Positions 20,331-27,962 of a stretch of DNA of 64,000 bases are shown here, piece after piece. Under the pieces are notes generated by a model. That model saw only the letters and a program-made list of their open reading frames with translations, made no database searches and had not been told where the DNA came from. Within the stretch, counting starts at the first letter, position 1. Every line of letters starts with the position of its first letter. The stretch covers positions 1,426,001 to 1,490,000 of the forward strand of contig NZ_VFPM01000001.1 of assembly GCF_006716675.1 (NCBI RefSeq), written 5' to 3'. Both the position numbers and the translations under genes were made by a program. This DNA comes from Humibacillus xanthopallidus (GTDB lineage: Bacteria; Actinomycetota; Actinomycetes; Actinomycetales; Dermatophilaceae).

Positions 20331-20930
20331 TCAGACTGCCGAGCCGCCGGGATCAGTGGGCACCGAGGAGTCCCAGGACCAGTCCGTGAGCCGCTCGAGG
20401 CCCGGCAACGCCCGGCGCCCGGTGACGTGGAGCAGGACGTCTGAGGGGTCGCCCGGAGGCGCCCCCGGGAAGAGTCGCTGAAGGACCGGGATGCACAGCT
20501 GCGCCGGGGGCCTCCAGGCGACCCCCAACCCGGTGGCGATGTCGTAGCAGTGGACGAGGATCTCGACGACGCCCATGGCCGCGAAGCCGTCGGGGTCGGA
20601 CGTCCCGTACGGGTGCCACGCGCGAGAGTCGGAAGATGCCGCGTCCACGGCGAGAGTCAAGAGCCGCCCGCACATCGCGACAGCGCCGAGGATCTCGACG
20701 TTGCTGGCCGCCGGATCGATCATCGCCTCGATCGGCAGGTAACCGCGGCGAGGTTGCGCGATCACCTGGGAGGCGTAGGAGAACAGATCGTCGGCGACGT
20801 GGGCAGCCGTGGCGCGGCAGGTCCACTCCAGCTCGCCCGCCGTGACGTCCCAGCTCCGCTCCGACGCTGGCGTCAGTGCCGCACGCATCTCGTCGACCGC
20901 CTGCCCGACCACATCACTCATCGCCGTCAC
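20331..20930 (-). CDS. MDMPI/DinB-type maleylpyruvate isomerase-like protein
   Basis: A 199-residue four-helix protein resembling the N-terminal metal-binding domain of mycothiol-dependent maleylpyruvate isomerases. Likely zinc ligands are in WTCRATAAHVADDLFSYAS (His), a Glu/Asp in the middle, and VEILVHCYDIATGLG (His). Actinobacteria encode many such paralogues of unknown substrate. The start is GTG 20930, 7 nt behind TAGGTT (20938-20943 on the minus strand), a leaderless-type arrangement. Confidence 0.7.
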   Translation of the reverse strand: MTAMSDVVGQAVDEMRAALTPASERSWDVTAGELEWTCRATAAHVADDLFSYASQVIAQPRRGYLPIEAMIDPAASNVEILGAVAMCGRLLTLAVDAASSDSRAWHPYGTSDPDGFAAMGVVEILVHCYDIATGLGVAWRPPAQLCIPVLQRLFPGAPPGDPSDVLLHVTGRRALPGLERLTDWSWDSSVPTDPGGSAV

Positions 20931-21287
20931 GACGACGAACCTAGAGCGTCTGCGCTCGGAGCGGCGCGTCGCGGGTGAGCTCGTTCACTCGAGGAGGGTG
21001 CTCCAGAGGGTTGTCCCGGAGGGCTCAGCCGAGCGGGAGACCCCATTGTGCGGTCTGGTGCCGCAACTGCTTGAGCGGCTGCACGCCGTAGCGTCAGCCC
21101 GCCGTTGCCGGTGCCGGTCTCGAACTGGGGCTGCGGTAGTCGACATGCGCCACCGCCGCACGTGCCCGAGGACTCTCGACGCTCACACCGCACAGGGCAA
21201 GGGCGCCGTTCGGTTCTCGGGCGTCGGTGGCAGAGGCTGCCCGAGCGGCGAGGCGCTCGACCGTTCGTGCGATGACAGCATGGGTCC
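20931..21287. other. 357-bp spacer without a convincing gene
   Basis: Six-frame reading gives only Arg/Ser/Cys-rich translations with no start signal or recognisable domain, and codon use unlike neighbouring genes. It ends in the likely promoter of the VOC gene (CAGCAT at 21276-21281, 6 nt before its ATG). It could be a gene remnant, but I see no identifiable homology. Confidence 0.5.
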
Positions 21288-21680
21288 ATGCAGATGAAGC
21301 TGGAGCTCGTGCCCCTACCCGTGTCGGATGTGGACCGGGCCATCGACTTCTATGCCGGCAAGCTCGGCTTCACCACGGACGTCGACGTGCAGCCCGCGGA
21401 GGGTGTCCGGGTCGTCCAGCTGACACCGGAGGGCTCGGGCTGCTCGGTCGGCTTCGGCACCGGACTCGACGTGTATGCCGGTGAGCCGGGCAGCGTCCGC
21501 GGCCTGCACCTCGTCGTCGAGAACCTCGACGAGGCCCGAGCCGAGCTCGTCAGCCGCGGTGTCGAGGTCGGCGAGATCCACGACTTCGGCGGCGGGGTGC
21601 GCGGCGCGGGCTTCTCCGACCCCGACGGCAACACGTTCGAGCTGCAGGAGATGGCGTGGCGCACGGGGTCGACGTTCTAG
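21288..21680 (+). CDS. VOC-superfamily (glyoxalase-like) protein
   Basis: A 130-residue single-domain VOC protein of the glyoxalase/bleomycin-resistance/dioxygenase fold. Typical features are the opening ELVPLPVSDVDRAIDFYAGK, the internal LHLVVENLDEARAELVSRG and the closing GFSDPDGNTFELQEM with the metal-ligand Glu. Function within the superfamily cannot be assigned. The ATG lies 6 nt behind CAGCAT. Confidence 0.82.
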   Translation: MQMKLELVPLPVSDVDRAIDFYAGKLGFTTDVDVQPAEGVRVVQLTPEGSGCSVGFGTGLDVYAGEPGSVRGLHLVVENLDEARAELVSRGVEVGEIHDFGGGVRGAGFSDPDGNTFELQEMAWRTGSTF

Positions 21681-21711
21681 GACGCTCCCGCCGTCATCAC
21701 CCCGCCCGTCC

Positions 21712-22413
21712 TCACTCCGCCTGCAGCAGGAAGAAGATGAAGCAGATGAAGGCGGTCCGGTCGCCGAGGTCCGGCGGGAGGAGCTCGCGCGGGGTGTCGG
21801 GCGAGAATGGCGGCTCGCTGATGACCGCGACGCGGAAGCCGGCCGCGGTGAACGCGTCCGTCATCGCGTGCAACGGCCGGTGCCAGAAGGTCAGCGTCCA
21901 CGCCTCACCGTCGTCGAAGGTGTACTCGTCGGAGTACTGCGTGACGGCGAAGTAGTCGGCCTGGGGGTCGCTCGCCTCGAGGATGCGGGGATGGTTGACC
22001 GCGAGGAGGAGGCGGCCGCCGGGCTCGAGGACACGTCGGAGCTCGGCGAGCGGCGCCGCCCAGTCGTGCAGGTAGTGCAGGACGAGGGAGCAGACGACGT
22101 CGTCGAACGCGGCGTCGGCATACGGCAGGGGCGCGCTGAGGTCGGCGACCCGCAGGTCCACGTCCTCCCCGAGCCGCTGCCGGGCGAGCTCGAGCATGGC
22201 CGCACTCGAGTCGAAACCCGACACCGTGGCGCCTCGTGCGCGAAGGGCCTCCATGAGGGGACCGTTGCCACAGCCGGCGTCGAGCACGCGACGCCCGTCG
22301 ACGTCGCCGGCCAGCGCGAGCATCGCCGGCCGCGCGTAGTACGCGTTGAACAGCCCCGTCTCGTTGGTCCGCGCATACTGCGCCGCGAAGCTGTCGTAGT
22401 GGTCGGCCTTCAT
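21712..22413 (-). CDS. Class I SAM-dependent methyltransferase
   Basis: A 233-residue methyltransferase of the UbiE/Methyltransf_11 type. Motif I is RVLDAGCGNGPLMEALRARG (about 43-62), motif II-like SGFDSSAAML, and the later DDVVCSLVLHYLHDW and LRRVLEPGGRLLLAVNHP. ATG 22413 was chosen for the GAGGA 5 nt upstream and the family-like start. The substrate is unknown. Confidence 0.85.
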   Translation of the reverse strand: MKADHYDSFAAQYARTNETGLFNAYYARPAMLALAGDVDGRRVLDAGCGNGPLMEALRARGATVSGFDSSAAMLELARQRLGEDVDLRVADLSAPLPYADAAFDDVVCSLVLHYLHDWAAPLAELRRVLEPGGRLLLAVNHPRILEASDPQADYFAVTQYSDEYTFDDGEAWTLTFWHRPLHAMTDAFTAAGFRVAVISEPPFSPDTPRELLPPDLGDRTAFICFIFFLLQAE

Positions 22414-22475
22414 GACGTCCTCACTGCCCGGAGCGCTCCCCGGACGGAAGACGCCCACGCAAGGCTAGACGAGAA

Positions 22476-23849
22476 TCAGGCGAAAAGGGACTGTCCCCAG
22501 TGCTCGCCGTCCTGGAGCCCGGGCGGGCAGGCGAAGACGGCCGACCCGTTGTGCTCGATGTACTCGTTGAGCAGGTCCTTGCTCGCGAGCGCCCGCTGCA
22601 TCGGGACGAACTGCTTGGCCGGGTCGCGCATGTAGGCGAGGAAGAAGAGCCCCGCGTCGAGGTGGCCGACGCCGTCGGAGCCGTCGGTGAAGTTGTAGCC
22701 GCGGCGCAGGATGCGGATGCCGCCGAGCTGGCTCTCGTGGGCCAGGCGGACGTGGGCGTTGACCGGGATGGCCGGAGTGCCGTCCGGCCCTCTCTTCGCG
22801 AAGTCGAGCGCGTCGAACTCCTTGGCCTGGCCGAGCGGAGCGCCTTCCTTCTTGTCACGTCCGATGACGTCCTCCTGCTCCTGCAGCGACGTGCGGTCCC
22901 ACACCTCGATGTGCATGCGGATGCGCCGCGCGACGAGGTAGGAGCCGCCGGCCATCCAGGCGCCGCCGCCCTTCTCGTCCTCCGGGGCCACCCACACGTG
23001 CCGGTCCAGCCCCTCGGGCTCCTCCGCCTTGACGTTGTTGGTGCCGTCCTTGAAGCCGAACATGTTGCGCGGTGTCGCCTGGGCGGTCGAGGTCGACGAC
23101 GTGCGACCGAAACCGAGCTGCGACCACCGCACCGCGACGACGCCGAAGCCCATCCGCACGAGGTTGCGGACGGCATGCACGGCCACCTGCGGGTCGTTGG
23201 CGCACGCCTGGATGCAGAGATCACCGCCTGAGCGCTTCGGGTCGAGCTGGTCACCGACGAAGGGCGGCAGCTCCTCCAGCGCGGCCGGCTTGCGGTCCGC
23301 GAGACCGAAGCGGTCGTCGAAGAGGGACGGGCCGTAGCCGATGGTGATCGTCAGACCGGACGCCGGCAGCCCGTAGGCCTCGCCCGTGTCCTCAGGCGCC
23401 CGGTTCGGACCACCGCCGACGAGCCCGCCGGGTGCAGCCTCGGCGCCGGCCGTCATCCGCTCGGCGGCCCGGGTCCACGTCTCGAGCAGCTCTCGCAGCT
23501 GGGCGCGGTCCTTCGTCACGACGTCGAGGGCGACGAAGTGCAGGCGGTCCTGGGCCGGGGTCACGATGCCCGCCTGGTGCTCGCCGCGGAACGGGATCGC
23601 GGCATCGAGCCCGAGGGCCGGAGCCGTCGTGGGTCCCGCCTCCTGCGCCGCGGTGGCTGCGCTCGCCTGCGACACGGCATACGCACTGGTGGCACCGGCC
23701 ACGATGCCGGCAACGGCCGCCGTGCCCGAGACGCCGAGGAGCCGACGGCGGCTCACACCACCGGCGTCACCGGCGTCGCCCACCTCGCCCACCTCGCCGG
23801 TGCCGTTCGCCGGGTCGGGCAGGCGGGGCTGGGGAGCGCGCGCCGTCAC
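22476..23849 (-). CDS. efeB: Deferrochelatase/DyP-type peroxidase EfeB
   Basis: A 457-residue Tat-exported heme peroxidase of the ferrous iron uptake system EfeUOB. A twin-arginine signal SRRRLLG is at residues 33-39. DyP motifs are GFKDGTNN (catalytic Asp), HVRLAHE with the heme-ligand His, and IRILRRGYNF. It starts at GTG 23849, which shares GTGA with the efeO stop; reading further upstream would enter efeO in the wrong frame. It acts outside the membrane, oxidising ferrous iron or releasing iron from heme for the permease EfeU. Confidence 0.94.
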   Translation of the reverse strand: MTARAPQPRLPDPANGTGEVGEVGDAGDAGGVSRRRLLGVSGTAAVAGIVAGATSAYAVSQASAATAAQEAGPTTAPALGLDAAIPFRGEHQAGIVTPAQDRLHFVALDVVTKDRAQLRELLETWTRAAERMTAGAEAAPGGLVGGGPNRAPEDTGEAYGLPASGLTITIGYGPSLFDDRFGLADRKPAALEELPPFVGDQLDPKRSGGDLCIQACANDPQVAVHAVRNLVRMGFGVVAVRWSQLGFGRTSSTSTAQATPRNMFGFKDGTNNVKAEEPEGLDRHVWVAPEDEKGGGAWMAGGSYLVARRIRMHIEVWDRTSLQEQEDVIGRDKKEGAPLGQAKEFDALDFAKRGPDGTPAIPVNAHVRLAHESQLGGIRILRRGYNFTDGSDGVGHLDAGLFFLAYMRDPAKQFVPMQRALASKDLLNEYIEHNGSAVFACPPGLQDGEHWGQSLFA

Positions 23850-25012
23850 GTGGCCTCCACGACGCCGGGCACCTTCGACACCTCTTCGGACAAGGCGTCG
23901 AGCGAGACGGTCAGCGCCTTGATGTCGGCATCGGTGAGGGCGGTGTAGCTCTTGTAGTCGGCACCGGCCTTGTGCGTGCCGAGCAGGCTGGACAGCTCGG
24001 TGAACCGGGCGTCGAGGGACTTCTGCAGCGCGGGGTCGCGCTCGGTGATGACGGGGCGCAGGGCGGCGAGCGCCTGGCGCGAGCCCTCGAGGTTGCCGTC
24101 GAAGTCCCAGAGGTCGGTGTGCGAGTAGCGCTCCTCCTCCCCGGTGACCTTGCCGGTCGCGACCTCGTCGAGCAGCGCCTTGGCGCCGCCCGCGATCGAC
24201 AGGGCCGTCGGGTCGACGGTCTTGCTCTTCGCCGCGATCGCCTTGACGTCGGTCAGCAGCTGGTCGGCGATGGCGCCCGAGTCCTTCTGGAGGCCGTCCT
24301 TCCAGAGGTCCTTCTCGAGGCGGTGGTAGCCGGTGAAGGCCATCCCCTCGGCGATGACGTCCTCGCGGCCGTCGATCTTCGGGTCGAGGTCGCCGAAGCT
24401 CTCGGCGACCGGCTCGATGGCCTCCCACGGGTGTCGGGCCTGCGCATAGAGCGACTTCGCCTTCGCGACGTCGCCCGCCTTGACCGCCGCGACGAACTTC
24501 TCGGTGCCCTCGACGAACTCGTCGGCCTCCGAGGCGACGAACGCCTTGTAGTCGGCGATCGCCTTGGCCACCTTCTGGTCTGCACTGCCGGCGGTCGCCG
24601 TGCCGGTCACGGTGAAGGGCGCCCGGATGCCGTCGCCGACCATGCCCGGCTTGCAGGCCGTGGTGAACGTACCCGGCTCGGTGATCTCGACCTTCAGCTC
24701 GCGCTTGAGGCCGGGAGTGATGTTCTCCACCTCGCCGACGATGCGGTCGCCCTCGGCGTAGAGGTAGAACTCGTTGACCTTCGACCCGGCGTTGGTGACC
24801 TCGAAGGTCACCGTGCCGGCCTTGGCCGTCGTCGCCGACAGCTCGCAGGTGGTGTCGGTCGCGTTGACGGTGATGGGGCCGGCCGCGCCACCCGTGCCGG
24901 CCGCTGTGGACGAGCTGCTCGTCTCGACCTTGTCGGTGCAGGCGGCGACGCCGAGGACGCAGGTCAGGGCGAGGGCTGCGGGCGCAGCGCGGCGCAGGGA
25001 CGGGCGGGACAT
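23846..25012 (-). CDS. efeO: Iron uptake lipoprotein EfeO (cupredoxin + M75 domain)
   Basis: A 388-residue surface lipoprotein that binds iron for EfeU. The signal peptide ends GVAAC (Cys25). Residues 45-125 form a cupredoxin-like domain (LYAEGDRIVGEVENITPG, TTACKPGMVG). From about 130 the helical Peptidase_M75/imelysin-like domain carries the HxxE motif in TGYHRLEKDLW and SHTDLWDFDGNLEG. ATG 25012 opens the signal sequence. The gene lies between efeU and efeB in one iron-regulated operon. Confidence 0.94.
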   Translation of the reverse strand: MSRPSLRRAAPAALALTCVLGVAACTDKVETSSSSTAAGTGGAAGPITVNATDTTCELSATTAKAGTVTFEVTNAGSKVNEFYLYAEGDRIVGEVENITPGLKRELKVEITEPGTFTTACKPGMVGDGIRAPFTVTGTATAGSADQKVAKAIADYKAFVASEADEFVEGTEKFVAAVKAGDVAKAKSLYAQARHPWEAIEPVAESFGDLDPKIDGREDVIAEGMAFTGYHRLEKDLWKDGLQKDSGAIADQLLTDVKAIAAKSKTVDPTALSIAGGAKALLDEVATGKVTGEEERYSHTDLWDFDGNLEGSRQALAALRPVITERDPALQKSLDARFTELSSLLGTHKAGADYKSYTALTDADIKALTVSLDALSEEVSKVPGVVEAT

Positions 25013-25100
25013 GAGGCTCCTGTGAGTGTGGTGCTGTGCGTGGGAGGGGTATGCCGGGTGGCGGGCTCTTCGGCGAGACCCCGCTCCCGGGCCGGTCAGG

Positions 25101-25958
25101 TCAGGCGGCGACGGCGCTCGTCGGCTCGGACGCGGGCGCGGTGACGGCTGGCCGGCTCTTGACGGGCCGGAGGAAGAGCGTGAGGACGATGCCGACGTAG
25201 AGCACCCAGGCGACGGCCTGCAGCACGGTCGTGGCCGGTGTGAAGTTGAAGATGCCCTTGAGGAGCGTGGCGTACCAGCTGCTCGGGTCGACCGTCGCGC
25301 TGACGTCGAAGGCGAGGGTGCCCAGGCCGGGGAGGAACTGCGCCTCCTGCAGGTCGTGGATGCCGTAGGCGAGGATGCCCGCAGCCACGAGGATGAGCAG
25401 GATGCCGGTGTAGCGGAAGAACTTCGCGAGGTTGATCTGGACCGCACCGCGGTAGATGAGCCAACCCAGCAGCACGGCGCCTCCGAGACCGATGACCCAG
25501 CCGATGAGCGGCTGGTTGTTGCCCTGCCCGGCAGCCTCGGTCGTCGCGTAGAAGAAGATCGCGGTCTCGAGGCCCTCCCGGCCGACACCGAGGAAGGCGA
25601 CGAGCGCGATCGCGAACGGGCCGAGGTCGAGCGCCTTGTCGAGCTTGCCCTTGAGCTCGCCCGAGATGGTGCGCGAGGCCGTGCGCATCCAGAAGACCAT
25701 GAAGGTCACGAAGACGACGGCGAGGATCGAGGCGAGCCCGCCGATCATCTCCTGCGCCTCGAAGGACAGCTGCTTCGTGCCGTAGGTGAGCAGCGCCCCG
25801 AGGGCCACCGAGAGGGTGACCGCGACGCCGACGCCGAGCCACACGTAGCGCAGCGCCCAGCGGCGGTCGGTCTTGACGAGGAAGGCCACGAGGATGACGA
25901 CGACGAGGGCAGCCTCGAGCCCCTCTCGCAGTCCGATCAGCGCGTTGCTCGCGAGCAC
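25101..25958 (-). CDS. efeU: Ferrous iron permease EfeU
   Basis: A 285-residue membrane permease of the FTR1/EfeU family, with seven likely helices. The two iron-passage REGLE motifs are intact at 11-15 (REGLEAALVV) and 129-133 (REGLETAIFF). It starts at GTG 25958 behind GAGAGG. First gene of efeUOB; the promoter region carries an IdeR/DtxR-like iron box (26023-26041), so iron-repressed expression is likely. Confidence 0.95.
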   Translation of the reverse strand: MLASNALIGLREGLEAALVVVILVAFLVKTDRRWALRYVWLGVGVAVTLSVALGALLTYGTKQLSFEAQEMIGGLASILAVVFVTFMVFWMRTASRTISGELKGKLDKALDLGPFAIALVAFLGVGREGLETAIFFYATTEAAGQGNNQPLIGWVIGLGGAVLLGWLIYRGAVQINLAKFFRYTGILLILVAAGILAYGIHDLQEAQFLPGLGTLAFDVSATVDPSSWYATLLKGIFNFTPATTVLQAVAWVLYVGIVLTLFLRPVKSRPAVTAPASEPTSAVAA

Positions 25959-26022
25959 GGTGACCTCTCTCAGGAAGTTCTCAGGAATTAAGCCACGGGG
26001 GCGTGACGGAAATCAGCAAAGC

Positions 26023-26041
26023 ACAGGTAAGCCTTGCCTAA
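26023..26041. promoter_or_regulatory. IdeR/DtxR-like iron box
   Basis: ACAGGTAAGCCTTGCCTAA matches about 14 of 19 positions of the iron-box consensus TTAGGTTAGCCTAACCTAA, with an intact core. It lies upstream of efeU on the minus strand and 30 bp before the DUF2461 gene on the plus strand, so it could repress both. Confidence 0.75.
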
Positions 26042-26070
26042 CAAGCCAGCAGCAGTGTCAGAGTCGCCAC

Positions 26071-26745
26071 ATGGACACCCCCGCCGCCTTCGCCGGGTTC
26101 CCGCCCAGCGCCCTCGCCTTCTATGCAGGCCTCGAGGCCGACAACAGCCGCGAGCACTGGCAGGAGCACCGCTCCACCTACGAGAACGACGTCCGTGAGC
26201 CGATGCTCGCCCTGCTCGACGCCCTCGAGGACGAGTTCGGCGAGGGCAGGCTGTTCCGACCCAACCGCGACATCCGGTTCAGCGCCGACAAGTCGCCCTA
26301 CAAGACGCACCAGGGCGCGCTCGTCGGCGTCGGGACGAGCCTCGGCTACTACGTCCAGCTGAGTGCCGACGGGCTCCGGGCGGGCGGCGGCTTCCGGATC
26401 ACGGGCCCCGGACCGACAGCACGCTTCCGCGCCGCGGTCGGCGCCCCCAGCACCGGCCTCGAGCTCGAGCGCCTGCTCACCGCCCTGCGCGGCAAGGGTT
26501 TCGAGATCCTCGGCGAGGCCGTCAAGACCGCCCCGAGGGGGTATGCGGCCGACCACCCGCGCATCGAGACGCTCCGTCACAAGGAGCTCATGGTCGTTCG
26601 CGACTTCGGCACGCCGCCGTGGTTGCACACCCGGCGGGCGCTGACGCGGGTGCGGGACACCTGGCGTGACGCGCGTCCGCTCGTCGAGTGGCTCGGCGCC
26701 CATGTCGGGACGAGCGAGGCCCCGCCCGCTACGTTGTCCCGGTGA
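26071..26745 (+). CDS. DUF2461 family protein
   Basis: A 224-residue protein of the uncharacterised DUF2461 (TIGR02453) family. Typical stretches are FPPSALAFYAGLEADNSREH at the start, then LFRPNRDIRFSADKSPYKTH and YYVQLSADGLRAGGGF. ATG 26071 gives the family N-terminus; the longer frame from 25873 would cross the efeU promoter. It ends in GTGA, overlapping the monooxygenase start. Function unknown. Confidence 0.87.
   Translation: MDTPAAFAGFPPSALAFYAGLEADNSREHWQEHRSTYENDVREPMLALLDALEDEFGEGRLFRPNRDIRFSADKSPYKTHQGALVGVGTSLGYYVQLSADGLRAGGGFRITGPGPTARFRAAVGAPSTGLELERLLTALRGKGFEILGEAVKTAPRGYAADHPRIETLRHKELMVVRDFGTPPWLHTRRALTRVRDTWRDARPLVEWLGAHVGTSEAPPATLSR
26730..26735 (+). promoter_or_regulatory. 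-10-like box TACGTT inside the end of the DUF2461 gene
   Basis: TACGTT followed by 6 nt and the GTG of the flavin monooxygenase, suggesting that gene has its own leaderless transcript despite overlapping the upstream stop codon. Confidence 0.4.
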
Positions 26746-27929
26746 GCCACCGCAGCCCCGTCGTCGACGCCTACATCATCGGAGCCGGGCCGGCCGGGCT
26801 CGCCACCGCAGCCGCGCTGAAGAAGCGCGGCCTGCACGGCGTCGTCCTCGACAAGGGCGACGCCATCGGCAGCTCGTGGCGGCAGCACTACGACCGCCTC
26901 CACCTGCACACCCCGCGCGAGCTGTCCGGCCTGCCCGGCATGGCCATCCCCAAGAGGATGGGCCGGTGGGTCTCGCGCGACGACGTCGTGCGCTATCTCG
27001 AGCTGTATGCCGCGCACTTCGACCTCGACGTGCGCCTGCGCACCGCTGTCGAGCGGGTCGACCGCTCCGATGACGGACTCGGCTGGGCACTGACTCTCCG
27101 TGACGGGTCGCAGCTGACGGCGCCCTACGTCGTCGTCGCCACCGGCTTCAACCACACGCCTGTCGAGCCGGATCTGCCTGGCCTGCAAGGCTTCTCGGGC
27201 GAGGTCGTCCTCTCGCGCACCTACCGCAACGGCAGCCCGTATGCCGGCAAGGACGTCCTCGTCGTCGGCAGCGGCAACACCGGCACCGAGCTGGCGGTCG
27301 ACCTCGTCGAGCACGGCGCCGCACGGGTCCGCCTCTCCGTGCGCACGATCCCCCACATCCTGCGCCGCTCCGCGGGGCCGTATGCCGCGCAGTACACCGG
27401 CATCACCGTCCGCCACCTCCCAGCCGCGCTCGTCGACCGCGCCGCCGCCCTCGTCGAGCGGGCCACGACCCCCGACCTCACGGCATACGGGCTGCCCAGA
27501 CCGGACACGGGACTGCTGACGCGCGTGGAGCGCGACAACGCGATCCCGGTGCAGGACGTCGGGATCATCGACGCGATCCGCTCCGGGCGGGTCGAGCCGG
27601 TCGCCGGGCTCGCGTCGTTCGACGGTGACAGCGTGGTGCTCTCGGACGGCAGCCGCCTCGAGCCGGACGTCGTCGTGCTCGCGACGGGCTTCTCGCAGGG
27701 GCTCGAGCCGCTCATCGGGCACCTCGGGCTGCTCGATGCCAAGGGCCACCCCGTCGAGCGTGGCGGGGCGACCGCCCGTGGAGCGCGGGGCCTGTGGTTC
27801 AACGGCTTCACGAACCCGATCTCAGGGATGCTGCGCGAGATCGCCATCGACGCGAAGAAGATCGCCCTCGCCATGGCCCTGGCCAAGGACCGGCGCCTCA
27901 AGGAGCTCATGGCGGCGCACGGGGCCTGA
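26742..27929 (+). CDS. Flavin-containing monooxygenase (NAD(P)/FAD-dependent)
   Basis: A 395-residue oxidoreductase. The FAD-binding motif is YIIGAGPAGLATAAALKKRG (11-30) and the NADPH-binding motif VLVVGSGNTGTELAVDLVEHG (from about 167). VVATGFNHTPVEPDLPG is the FMO/YUCCA-type linker, and VVVLATGFSQGLEPLIGHLG the second ATG motif. This resembles FMO-like enzymes annotated as indole-3-pyruvate monooxygenase-type or CzcO-type, but the substrate cannot be read. It starts with GTG in a GTGA overlap with the DUF2461 stop. Confidence 0.87.
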   Translation: MSHRSPVVDAYIIGAGPAGLATAAALKKRGLHGVVLDKGDAIGSSWRQHYDRLHLHTPRELSGLPGMAIPKRMGRWVSRDDVVRYLELYAAHFDLDVRLRTAVERVDRSDDGLGWALTLRDGSQLTAPYVVVATGFNHTPVEPDLPGLQGFSGEVVLSRTYRNGSPYAGKDVLVVGSGNTGTELAVDLVEHGAARVRLSVRTIPHILRRSAGPYAAQYTGITVRHLPAALVDRAAALVERATTPDLTAYGLPRPDTGLLTRVERDNAIPVQDVGIIDAIRSGRVEPVAGLASFDGDSVVLSDGSRLEPDVVVLATGFSQGLEPLIGHLGLLDAKGHPVERGGATARGARGLWFNGFTNPISGMLREIAIDAKKIALAMALAKDRRLKELMAAHGA

Positions 27930-27962
27930 CCCCTCCAGCCGACACCGAGCCGGACGCTCCGA

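Noticed and set aside
20809..21297. 162-codon plus-strand open frame in the spacer before the VOC gene
   Set aside because: It starts inside the minus-strand MDMPI gene, is Arg/Ser/Cys-rich and has no start signal or domain.
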